DNA of 15,355 nucleotides, from assembly GCA_934370915.1 (NCBI GenBank), contig CAKRNI010000045.1, forward strand, positions 1 through 15,355. The letters run 5' to 3'. This stretch comes from an uncultured Lachnospiraceae bacterium. Its GTDB lineage: Bacteria > Bacillota > Clostridia > Lachnospirales > Lachnospiraceae. The translations under genes were made by a program, and so were the position numbers. Below, one piece after another: positions 5,996 to 11,642 of this stretch; positions within the stretch are counted from its first letter, which is position 1, and each line of letters starts with the position of its first letter. The notes beneath the pieces are model-generated. The model worked only from the letters and a program-made list of their open reading frames with translations, had not been told where the DNA came from and searched no databases.

Positions 5996-6544
5996 ATGTC
6001 GATTAAACCGTGGATCTGCAACGGATCCAAAACGATCATAAAGGACCGCTGGATCGATCTTCACGCCGACGACTGTGCGCTGCCGGACGGCACGAAGATC
6101 TCTCCATTTTATGTAAATGATGTGCCGGACTTTGTTGTCGTGGTCGCTGTCACCGTTGACGGGGACTTTATCTTCGTGCGCCAGTACCGCCATGGAACGC
6201 GACAGATCCTTTTGGAGCTTCCTGCCGGATGCATGGAGCCGACAGATGCGGATCCCGCAGCCGGGGCTGCGAGGGAACTCTTCGAGGAGACCGGCTATGC
6301 TGGAAGCGAGCCGGTATTTCTCTGCAAGGTCGCGCCAAACGCGGCGTGTATCAGCAATTTCGCCCACTGTTATCTGATCACAGACTGTAAGAGGGTCAGC
6401 GGACAGCATCTCGATGCCACCGAAGATCTGGAGATCGTCGTGATGTCCGCCGAGGAAACGAAAAAGCTGATGACAAACGGCGGGCTTGTACAGGCGGTTC
6501 ATGTGGCTGCAATGTATTATGCGGAAAAGCTATTAAATAAATAG
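5996..6544 (+). CDS. NUDIX hydrolase, ADP-ribose/ADP-sugar pyrophosphatase-like
   Basis: 182 residues, cytoplasmic. Family features of the ADP-ribose pyrophosphatase group are present: V-R-Q-Y-R-H-G-T (62-69), E-L-P-A-G (74-78), then the Nudix helix R-E-L-F-E-E-T-G-Y (93-101) with the metal-binding glutamates Glu94, Glu97 and Glu98. These enzymes hydrolyse nucleoside diphosphates linked to another moiety, such as ADP-ribose to AMP and ribose-5-phosphate. The loop of the Nudix box is one residue longer than consensus: Gly78 is 15 rather than 14 residues before Arg93, and the usual early Glu position is Ala85, flanked by Asp84 and Asp86. AGGAGG lies nine bases before the ATG. An AT-rich perfect inverted repeat overlaps the stop codon. 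The substrate is inferred from family features only. Confidence 0.9.
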   Translation: MSIKPWICNGSKTIIKDRWIDLHADDCALPDGTKISPFYVNDVPDFVVVVAVTVDGDFIFVRQYRHGTRQILLELPAGCMEPTDADPAAGAARELFEETGYAGSEPVFLCKVAPNAACISNFAHCYLITDCKRVSGQHLDATEDLEIVVMSAEETKKLMTNGGLVQAVHVAAMYYAEKLLNK

Positions 6545-6566
6545 ATGTCTTCACAGCTATTTATTT
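6535..6566 (+). terminator. AT-rich perfect hairpin overlapping the NUDIX stop, weak terminator or 3' end
   Basis: AAATAAATAG (6535-6544, including the TAG stop) and CTATTTATTT (6557-6566) are perfect ten-base inverted repeats around a 12-base loop. Its right arm ends in TTT. Low GC content makes it a poor intrinsic terminator, though it may define or protect the 3' end. Confidence 0.4.
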
Positions 6567-6738
6567 GCCAGCTGCCTTTCATTCTCCTGTGCGCGGCACA
6601 ACAGATGCACATCGCTGTCAATCAGGATCTATCGATCATCAATGATTTTTTCTCCAGCCATACTTTCATCTTCCATTGCATTTACAGCGAAACGTAAGAT
6701 CCTTTATGACTGGAATTTGTTTGAAAAGGATACATATT

Positions 6739-7884
6739 ATGAATAAACGTGAAATTTCAGAAATAAAGAAGCAATTCAAGAAGGACAACAACGCCATCAC
6801 CCGCATCTGCGGATGCTACGTTGATGCCGAAAAGCAGATCAAAACGACCTTAAAGGAGGCGTTCTTCGCCCTGTCCGAGGAGGAGATCTTTAAATACTAC
6901 GAGATCTTCAAGAAATCCCTGTCCGGGGGAATCGGAAAAAATCTCCATAATCTGGAGTACTCGATCCACGACGAAGGTCCGGACAGCGCCCACGAGCTTC
7001 TCATGAAACTCCGTGATGAAAAACTCGCGGACGACGAGACCGTGGATACTTTCTATAATAAGGTGATCGAAAATTATGAGTACGGGGAAAACTACTATAT
7101 CATCCTGATCCACAGCGCCTACGATGTTCCGGGGAAAGCGTCCGACAATGAGGAAATGTTCGACGCATCCGAGGAGGTCTACAACCATATCCTCTGCTGC
7201 ATCTGCCCGGTAAAGCTCTCCGAGCCCGGTCTTTCTTATAATGAAACGACCAATGCAATTGAGGAGCGCCCGCGGGACTGGTGGGTACAGACCCCGATGA
7301 CCGGATTCCTGTTCCCTGCATTTAATGACCGCAGCAGCGATATTCACAGCGTCCTGTATTTCTCAAAAAACCCGGAGGAGCTCCACTCTGAATTTATTGA
7401 TGCCTGCCTCGGTGCGCCGACACCGATCTCCTTTAAGTCCCAGAAAGAAGCGTTTCAGGAGATCCTGACCGATACGCTGGGAGAGGAATGCAACTATGAG
7501 ACTGTCCGCCAGATCCACGAAAACCTTACGGAGCTTGCGGAGGAGCATAAAGAAGACGAAGTTCCGCTGACTCTCACAAAGCCGGAAGTAAAAGATCTTC
7601 TCGAAAAGAGTGGTGTGGAGCCGGAACGTCTGGAGCACTTTGATAAAGTCTACGAGGAAGCTGCCGGAGAAAATACCGCGATCCTTGTCCCGGCCATCAC
7701 AGGAACCGGAAAGTTTGCCGTGAAGACACCGGACGTAGACATCAAGGTCAATCCGGATCGGTTAGATCTTGTAGAAACGAAGTTCATCGGCGGCCGCCGC
7801 TGCCTTGTGATAGCGGTCGAGGACAACGTGGAAGTCAACGGCATGCCGGTGAAAATGTGGGAAGAGCAGAAGGAGACGCAGTAA
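6739..7884 (+). CDS. DUF4317 family protein
   Basis: 381 residues, soluble and acidic, with no signal peptide or membrane segment. The N-terminus M-N-K-R-E-I-S-E-I-K-K-Q-F and the C-G-C-Y-V-D motif at about 24-29 are typical of DUF4317, a family found mainly in Clostridia. Later features are R-D-W-W-V-Q-T-P-M-T-G-F-L-F-P-A-F near 208-224 and a charged, Glu-rich C-terminal third. The function of the family is unknown to me and I do not assign one. The frame is open to an ATG at 6676, but the start at 6739 has AAAAGGA at a good distance and matches the family's N-terminus. The MGMT-like gene begins one base after the stop, so the two form an operon. No clear promoter is seen in 6567-6738. Confidence 0.85.
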   Translation: MNKREISEIKKQFKKDNNAITRICGCYVDAEKQIKTTLKEAFFALSEEEIFKYYEIFKKSLSGGIGKNLHNLEYSIHDEGPDSAHELLMKLRDEKLADDETVDTFYNKVIENYEYGENYYIILIHSAYDVPGKASDNEEMFDASEEVYNHILCCICPVKLSEPGLSYNETTNAIEERPRDWWVQTPMTGFLFPAFNDRSSDIHSVLYFSKNPEELHSEFIDACLGAPTPISFKSQKEAFQEILTDTLGEECNYETVRQIHENLTELAEEHKEDEVPLTLTKPEVKDLLEKSGVEPERLEHFDKVYEEAAGENTAILVPAITGTGKFAVKTPDVDIKVNPDRLDLVETKFIGGRRCLVIAVEDNVEVNGMPVKMWEEQKETQ

Positions 7885-7885
7885 T

Positions 7886-8200
7886 ATGGCAGCATCCGCC
7901 CGTTTCACTGAAGATTTCGCATACGAAGTCCTGTCCGTAGTCGCGGAGATTCCCGAGGGAACCGTCGCCACCTACGGCCAGATCGCCCGTCTCATCGGCA
8001 GGGACAAAAACTCCCGCCTCGTGGCCCGGGTCCTCTCCCACGCCTCAAACTACGGAGATTTTCCCTGCCACCGCGTCGTAAACCACGCCGGCCGCCTCGT
8101 CCCCGGCTGGCCGGAACAGGCATTTCTGCTGCGACAGGAAGGCATGGAGCTGAAGGACGCGATGCATGTGGACCTCAGGAAATATCAATGGGAATGCTGA
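7886..8200 (+). CDS. MGMT family protein (one-domain alkyltransferase-like)
   Basis: 104 residues covering only the C-terminal DNA-binding/active-site domain of O6-alkylguanine-DNA alkyltransferases; the N-terminal domain of Ada/Ogt-type enzymes is absent. Seen features: G-T-V-A-T-Y-G-Q-I-A (25-34) with the conserved Tyr30, a likely arginine finger Arg48 in V-A-R-V-L, and the active-site motif P-C-H-R-V-V with Cys61. Retention of Cys separates it from the classical Trp-containing alkyltransferase-like (ATL) proteins, though length and context resemble ATLs. It probably acts on alkylated guanine in DNA, either by repair or by recognition. It starts one base after the DUF4317 stop with AAGGAGA (7870-7876) inside that gene. 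The promoter of the next gene begins two bases after its stop. Confidence 0.85.
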   Translation: MAASARFTEDFAYEVLSVVAEIPEGTVATYGQIARLIGRDKNSRLVARVLSHASNYGDFPCHRVVNHAGRLVPGWPEQAFLLRQEGMELKDAMHVDLRKYQWEC

Positions 8201-8201
8201 T

Positions 8202-8230
8202 TTGACAAATTTCTCCATTTTTGCTATAAT
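8202..8230 (+). promoter_or_regulatory. Perfect sigma-A promoter of the SH3b/SleB hydrolase gene
   Basis: TTGACA (8202-8207), exactly 17 bp, TATAAT (8225-8230): all twelve consensus bases match. The start should lie near 8237, giving a leader of about 75 bases to the ATG at 8311. Confidence 0.92.
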
Positions 8231-8235
8231 ATCTT

Positions 8236-8252
8236 CGTAATAATTTTGTAAT
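8236..8252 (+). promoter_or_regulatory. WalR-box-like hexamer pair downstream of the -10
   Basis: CGTAAT (8236-8241), five bases, TGTAAT (8247-8252). It has the same form (C/T-GTAAY, five-base gap) and the same distance from the -10 as the array at the NlpC/P60 promoter. It matches TGTWAH-N5-TGTWAH except at the first base. Confidence 0.5.
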
Positions 8253-8310
8253 ATTTGAAACAATTCCCGTAATACAAGCGGGATATTCAGCTGATATGAG
8301 GAAATTTTGC

Positions 8311-9312
8311 ATGAGAAAATTACAGAATCTGATTCCTGACTTTTCAAAGAAGCTTCTTTTAAAAGCGGCTGCCGCCGCATCTGTCCTGTTCCTTTCCACC
8401 GCATTCCCGGCTCTTCCATCTCTCGCCGCATCCGCCTACGACAATCTTGCCGTGGCAAATGTGACAAGTGAACCGTTAAATATGCGGACGAAACCGTCCA
8501 CGGACGGAGAGATCGTCGGAAAGTGTTACCGTGGAGCGGGCGGAACCGTATTAGAGAAGAAAGATGGCTGGACGAAGGTCCGTTCCGGAAAAATTGAAGG
8601 ATGGATGAGCGACAAGTATCTGCTCTTTGGAGCAGATATCGAGCCGTTAGCAAAAGAGCTCGGTCTCTTATCCGCAAAGATCACCGCAACGACCTTAAAT
8701 GTCCGCGAGACCCCAACCACAGATTCCGCAATCTTAAAACAGGCGGCTGAGGGCGATTCCTTCCCTGTCTTAAGTGAATCTGACGGCTGGACAAAGGTTC
8801 AGCTCTCCGCCGACACAAACGGCTATATTTCCAGTAAATATGCCTCCATCGGCCCGGTTCCTGCTGCCGCTGTCGACGCAAAGGAAGAGTCCGCAGCGCT
8901 GAGCGCATCCGGAAACGGAACCTCTGCGGCACCGTCCTATGTGATCTCCGCCACTGAGGACGAGATCTACCTGATGGCAGCCTGCGTCGCGATGGAGACT
9001 GGCGATGACCGCTATGAGGACCAGCTCGCCGTGGCAAGCTGCATCGTAAACCGTGTAAAATCCAAAAAGTGGGGCAAAACGATCTCCGATGTGATCTACG
9101 CCGACGGCCAGTTCCCCGGTGCAACCTCCGGCCTTCTGGACAAATACCTCGCAAAAGGTCCGTCCAAGTCCTGCATAAAGGCCACCAAAGATGCTCTGGC
9201 CGGCTCCAACAATATCGGTGACTACCTCTTCTTCAAAGCCGCCAAACGCGCCTCAACCGGCAGTTATTCTTCCTATAAAATTGTTGGCGGAAATTGTTTC
9301 TACAAAAAATAA
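8311..9312 (+). CDS. Secreted cell wall hydrolase: two SH3b domains plus SleB-like domain
   Basis: 333 residues. A signal peptide covers about 1-40 (basic residues, Ala-rich core, A-A-S-A end). Two bacterial SH3 domains follow (about 46-106 and 122-182), each with a L-N-M/V-R-x-x-P start and G-W-T-K-V core; they should bind the wall. After a Ser/Ala-rich linker, residues 215-333 form a Hydrolase_2/SleB-type domain: E-D-E-I-Y-L-M-A-x-x-V-A-M-E-T-G with the probable catalytic Glu229, then A-V-A-S-C-I-V-N-R-V-K-S and V-I-Y-x-x-x-Q-F. This family cleaves peptidoglycan glycan strands. An ATG five codons upstream (8296) is also in frame, but AGGAAA sits properly before 8311. A vegetative wall-remodelling role is more likely than spore germination given the SH3b domains and promoter, but this is inference. 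Confidence 0.92.
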   Translation: MRKLQNLIPDFSKKLLLKAAAAASVLFLSTAFPALPSLAASAYDNLAVANVTSEPLNMRTKPSTDGEIVGKCYRGAGGTVLEKKDGWTKVRSGKIEGWMSDKYLLFGADIEPLAKELGLLSAKITATTLNVRETPTTDSAILKQAAEGDSFPVLSESDGWTKVQLSADTNGYISSKYASIGPVPAAAVDAKEESAALSASGNGTSAAPSYVISATEDEIYLMAACVAMETGDDRYEDQLAVASCIVNRVKSKKWGKTISDVIYADGQFPGATSGLLDKYLAKGPSKSCIKATKDALAGSNNIGDYLFFKAAKRASTGSYSSYKIVGGNCFYKK

Positions 9313-9362
9313 TATTTGATCTGCGCAATCTGCCGCCGGTCATCTTTTCCAGATGTAACAGC

Positions 9363-9402
9363 AAAAAACATGGAAAGCACACCTTCTCCGAAGGTACTTT
9401 CC
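9363..9402 (-). terminator. Rho-independent terminator of the sortase gene
   Basis: On the minus strand GGAAAG (9402-9397) pairs with CTTTCC (9377-9372), and inside it ACCTTC (9395-9390) pairs with GAAGGT (9386-9381) around a three-base loop. The minus strand then reads ATGTTTTTT (Ts at 9368-9363). No comparable T-run follows on the plus strand, so the hydrolase gene at 8311-9312 has no clear terminator of its own. Confidence 0.85.
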
Positions 9403-9462
9403 CTGTTTCCGTACACAGACCCTTTGTTTCCCTGAGAGCATTTCAAGTAAAAATACTCCTCT

Positions 9463-10071
9463 CTATTTCTCAATCTCCCTGCATCTCACCGCAGCCCGCG
9501 CCTTCCCCTTATTCGTGCAGGTAAACAGTGTCAGATCCCAGTCCCCGGCTTCCATCTTTTCGATGTCGTAACCGCCAACCGTCTCGATCTCCGCCACTTC
9601 ATAGGAAAATACATTTCCGTCCGCATCTGTGAATACTACGGAATCGCCTGGATTCAGGCGTTTGATGCCGGAAAAATGAGTGCGGTAATTATGTCCGGCA
9701 ATGATCATGTTCTTTAAATACGCGGAGCCACTGTACCGGCAGGGGGCTTTCTTGAGCTTCGCGTCGCTCCACTCGCTTATGACCGGAAGCTTGAGCCCCA
9801 GCGCCGGAATCTCGATCATCCCCACACATTCCTGTCCATTTACCTCCACTGTCGGCATTTCCATCTCCGGATTCTTCTTATATTCCGGCACCAGTTCCTT
9901 TTTCTCCGTCTCCAGCCGCTCCGGCAGATCTGCTGTCAGTGACTCCATCCGGACCACCATCTCCTCTGACTCTGCTCCGGCCCGGTCTGATTCTCTTATA
10001 TTATAAACAGTAAGAAGAAGAGCCGCCGCGATCAGCAGCAGACCCACACCCGCTAAAATCTTCCCCTTCAT
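9463..10071 (-). CDS. Sortase family cysteine transpeptidase
   Basis: 202 residues. An N-terminal membrane helix (about 6-23) anchors the protein with its catalytic domain outside. The sortase motifs are complete: A-G-H-N-Y with His127, T-L-F-T-C-T with Cys185, and the likely catalytic arginine Arg192 in A-R-A-A-V. The G-M-I-E-I-P-A-L-G-L-K-L-P-V segment (84-97) is the usual start of the beta-barrel. Sortases join cell-wall sorting-signal proteins to peptidoglycan or assemble pili. No LPXTG-type substrate or pilin gene is nearby, so this is an orphan, probably housekeeping or class D-like; the class is not certain. The frame is open to 10161, but the predicted promoter (10161-10133) starts transcription near 10126, ruling out the longest form, and the membrane helix fits the 10071 start. 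Confidence 0.9.
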   Translation of the reverse strand: MKGKILAGVGLLLIAAALLLTVYNIRESDRAGAESEEMVVRMESLTADLPERLETEKKELVPEYKKNPEMEMPTVEVNGQECVGMIEIPALGLKLPVISEWSDAKLKKAPCRYSGSAYLKNMIIAGHNYRTHFSGIKRLNPGDSVVFTDADGNVFSYEVAEIETVGGYDIEKMEAGDWDLTLFTCTNKGKARAAVRCREIEK

Positions 10072-10132
10072 AACCTTTCCATCCTGTCTTCCATATTGCA
10101 CATACTGCCTGTGTTCTTTGTCACACATTCCC

Positions 10133-10161
10133 ATTATATCATCGGCCATTGCGGGGCACAA
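10133..10161 (-). promoter_or_regulatory. Probable promoter of the sortase gene
   Basis: On the minus strand TTGTGC (10161-10156), exactly 17 bp, TATAAT (10138-10133). The -10 is perfect and the -35 matches three of six. The start near 10126 gives a leader of about 55 bases. Confidence 0.6.
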
Positions 10162-10213
10162 CCGCCGTCATTGTTATTTTCTTAACGATTTTTCACTTTT
10201 TTCCCTATATTCA

Positions 10214-10242
10214 TTGTCTAATTTGCACAACTTTGGTATAGT
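10214..10242 (+). promoter_or_regulatory. Probable promoter of the nucleoside transporter operon
   Basis: TTGTCT (10214-10219), exactly 17 bp, TATAGT (10237-10242). The start near 10249 gives a leader of about 70 bases containing a perfect hairpin (10266-10297) before the AGGAGG. Confidence 0.65.
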
Positions 10243-10265
10243 ATACCCATGAAAAAAATCAAATC

Positions 10266-10297
10266 TGTTCTCCGGTGATCATATTCTCCGGAGAACA
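10266..10297 (+). promoter_or_regulatory. Perfect stem-loop in the transporter operon leader
   Basis: TGTTCTCCGG (10266-10275) and CCGGAGAACA (10288-10297) are perfect ten-base complements with a 12-base loop. The stem ends about ten bases before the AGGAGG (10310-10315) and no T-run follows. It could stabilise the 5' end of the mRNA, bind a protein, or be an operator dyad. The leader is too short for, and does not match, a purine riboswitch. Confidence 0.7.
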
Positions 10298-10319
10298 AGC
10301 CGAAAAACAGGAGGAAACC

Positions 10320-11489
10320 ATGAAAAAGACCATGAAAGCTACCGCATTATTCTTAGCAGCCGGACTGCTGCTCACCGCGTGCGGAGGAAAAACTGATACT
10401 GCAGCTACAACTGCTGCCGCTGAAAGCGCAAAAGCAGATGCCGAGACAACTGCTGCCGCTGCTGAGACAGACGCAAAGAAGCCGTCCTTTGTATTCGTAT
10501 GTACAGGACAGTTAGGTGATAAATCCTTCAATGATTCTGCAAACGCAGGTATGGAAAAGATTGCTTCCGATCTTGGCTGCGAGATAAAGGTTATCGAGAT
10601 CGGCCGTGACCAGACAAAGTGGGAGCCGACATTCCAGGATCTCGCTGAGGAAGGAAAATACGATGTTATCATTTCCAACGGATCTTCCTCCGCTGAGGTC
10701 ATCGAGCAGGTTGCGGAAGAATTCCCGGATCAGAAATTCGTTATGTTCGACTCTGATATGGAAGAGGGCAAGTGGCCGAACCTTTACGCCATCAGCTACA
10801 AACAGAACGAGGGCAGCTACCTTGCCGGCGTTCTCGCAGCACTTGTAACAGAATCCAAAGACATGCCAAACGCAAATGAAGACAAGAAGATCGGTTTCGT
10901 CGGCGGTTCCGAGCACCCGATCATTACTGACTTCCTTGTTGGATACATCGCAGGCGCAAAATCTGTTGACCCGGATATCAAGGTATACGTTTCCTACATC
11001 GGTTCCTGGGATGATACCGCAAAGGGTAAAGAGACAGCTATCGCCCAGTACAATCAGGGCGTTGATATTATCTTCCCGGCTGCTGAGCAGGCCGGACTTG
11101 GCTGCGTAGAGGCTGCTGCTGAGATGGGCAAATACATCATCGGCGTTGACTCTGATCAGGCAATGCTGTTCTCCGGTTCCGATGAGGCAAAGGCAAACGT
11201 GATCCTTTCTTCCGTATTAAAGAATGTCGGCGATTCCCTCGTGAGAATGGCTGAAATGGAAGAAGAGGGAACGGTTCCTTACGGCAAATGTGAATTCCTT
11301 GGTTTAAAGGAAAACGGTGCAGGTCTTGCTGACAACGAGTACTTCCAGAAGAACGTTCCGGACGAGATCAAAAAGACGATCGAGGAGAAGAAACAGGAAG
11401 TTCTCGACGGAAAGATCGAGATCCCGACAGCGCTCGGCGATGCTGACCAGAACGAAGTTCAGGCTCTCATCGACTCTGTAGCTCCGTAA
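10320..11489 (+). CDS. BMP family nucleoside-binding lipoprotein (ABC transporter)
   Basis: 389 residues. The N-terminus has a lipoprotein signal with lipobox L-L-T-A-C, so Cys21 would be lipidated and the protein anchored outside the membrane. An Ala/Thr/Glu-rich linker (24-52) leads to the binding domain. Family features of BMP/PnrA-like purine nucleoside receptors are visible: G-Q-L-G-D-K-S-F-N-D-S-A near 64-75, Q-K-F-V-M-F-D-S-D near 138-146, F-V-G-G near 194-197, and G-V-D-S-D-Q near 276-281. It captures nucleosides and hands them to the permease pair encoded downstream; it is likely orthologous to B. subtilis NupN (YufN). AGGAGG sits five bases before the chosen ATG; the frame extends further upstream only into the leader hairpin. 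It is the first gene of the operon, with a strongly structured spacer after it. Confidence 0.93.
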   Translation: MKKTMKATALFLAAGLLLTACGGKTDTAATTAAAESAKADAETTAAAAETDAKKPSFVFVCTGQLGDKSFNDSANAGMEKIASDLGCEIKVIEIGRDQTKWEPTFQDLAEEGKYDVIISNGSSSAEVIEQVAEEFPDQKFVMFDSDMEEGKWPNLYAISYKQNEGSYLAGVLAALVTESKDMPNANEDKKIGFVGGSEHPIITDFLVGYIAGAKSVDPDIKVYVSYIGSWDDTAKGKETAIAQYNQGVDIIFPAAEQAGLGCVEAAAEMGKYIIGVDSDQAMLFSGSDEAKANVILSSVLKNVGDSLVRMAEMEEEGTVPYGKCEFLGLKENGAGLADNEYFQKNVPDEIKKTIEEKKQEVLDGKIEIPTALGDADQNEVQALIDSVAP

Positions 11490-11521
11490 TTTTATCCGGC
11501 AGATCCACTCGAAACCTGCTG

Positions 11522-11583
11522 CGATATTTTATGTAAACCATCTGGGGAATCTTTCCAAGACCATTGATTTTCCCAGAATATCG
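11522..11583 (+). repeat. Nested inverted repeat in the intercistronic spacer
   Basis: Outer arms CGATATT (11522-11528) and AATATCG (11577-11583) are perfect complements. Inner arms CTGGGGAATC (11542-11551) and GATTTTCCCAG (11566-11576) give ten pairs with one bulge and one G-U. It precedes the stronger hairpin at 11592-11615. Confidence 0.6.
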
Positions 11584-11591
11584 AGTACATC

Positions 11592-11624
11592 AGGGGACTT
11601 GTCAACAAGTCCCCTTGGCTTTTA
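11592..11624 (+). terminator. Strong intra-operon hairpin, partial terminator/mRNA stabiliser
   Basis: AGGGGACTTG (11592-11601) pairs perfectly with CAAGTCCCCT (11606-11615) around TCAA. TTGGCTTTTAT follows, an interrupted T-run that suggests partial termination. Placed between the binding-protein and ATPase genes, it should raise lipoprotein mRNA relative to the rest of the operon. Confidence 0.75.
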
Positions 11625-11642
11625 TAAGAAAGGAGGATCCGT

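Noticed and set aside
5882..6502. 206-codon minus-strand frame opposite the NUDIX gene
   Set aside because: Shadow of the NUDIX coding sequence; the plus strand has the Nudix box, AGGAGG and a promoter.
6630..6655. ATCA/TGAT mini-hairpin followed by six Ts
   Set aside because: The stem is only four or five AT pairs, too weak for an intrinsic terminator.
8045..8677. 210-codon minus-strand frame over the MGMT/SleB junction
   Set aside because: It crosses a perfect plus-strand promoter and two well-supported genes, with low-complexity Arg/Ser-rich translation.
10128..10161. Upstream starts (10161, 10128) for the sortase gene
   Set aside because: They fall within or immediately beside the predicted promoter and have no ribosome binding site; the membrane helix begins properly from 10071.
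10249..10319. Purine riboswitch upstream of the nucleoside transporter
   Set aside because: The leader is only about 70 bases and lacks the conserved three-way-junction motifs; only a single hairpin is seen.
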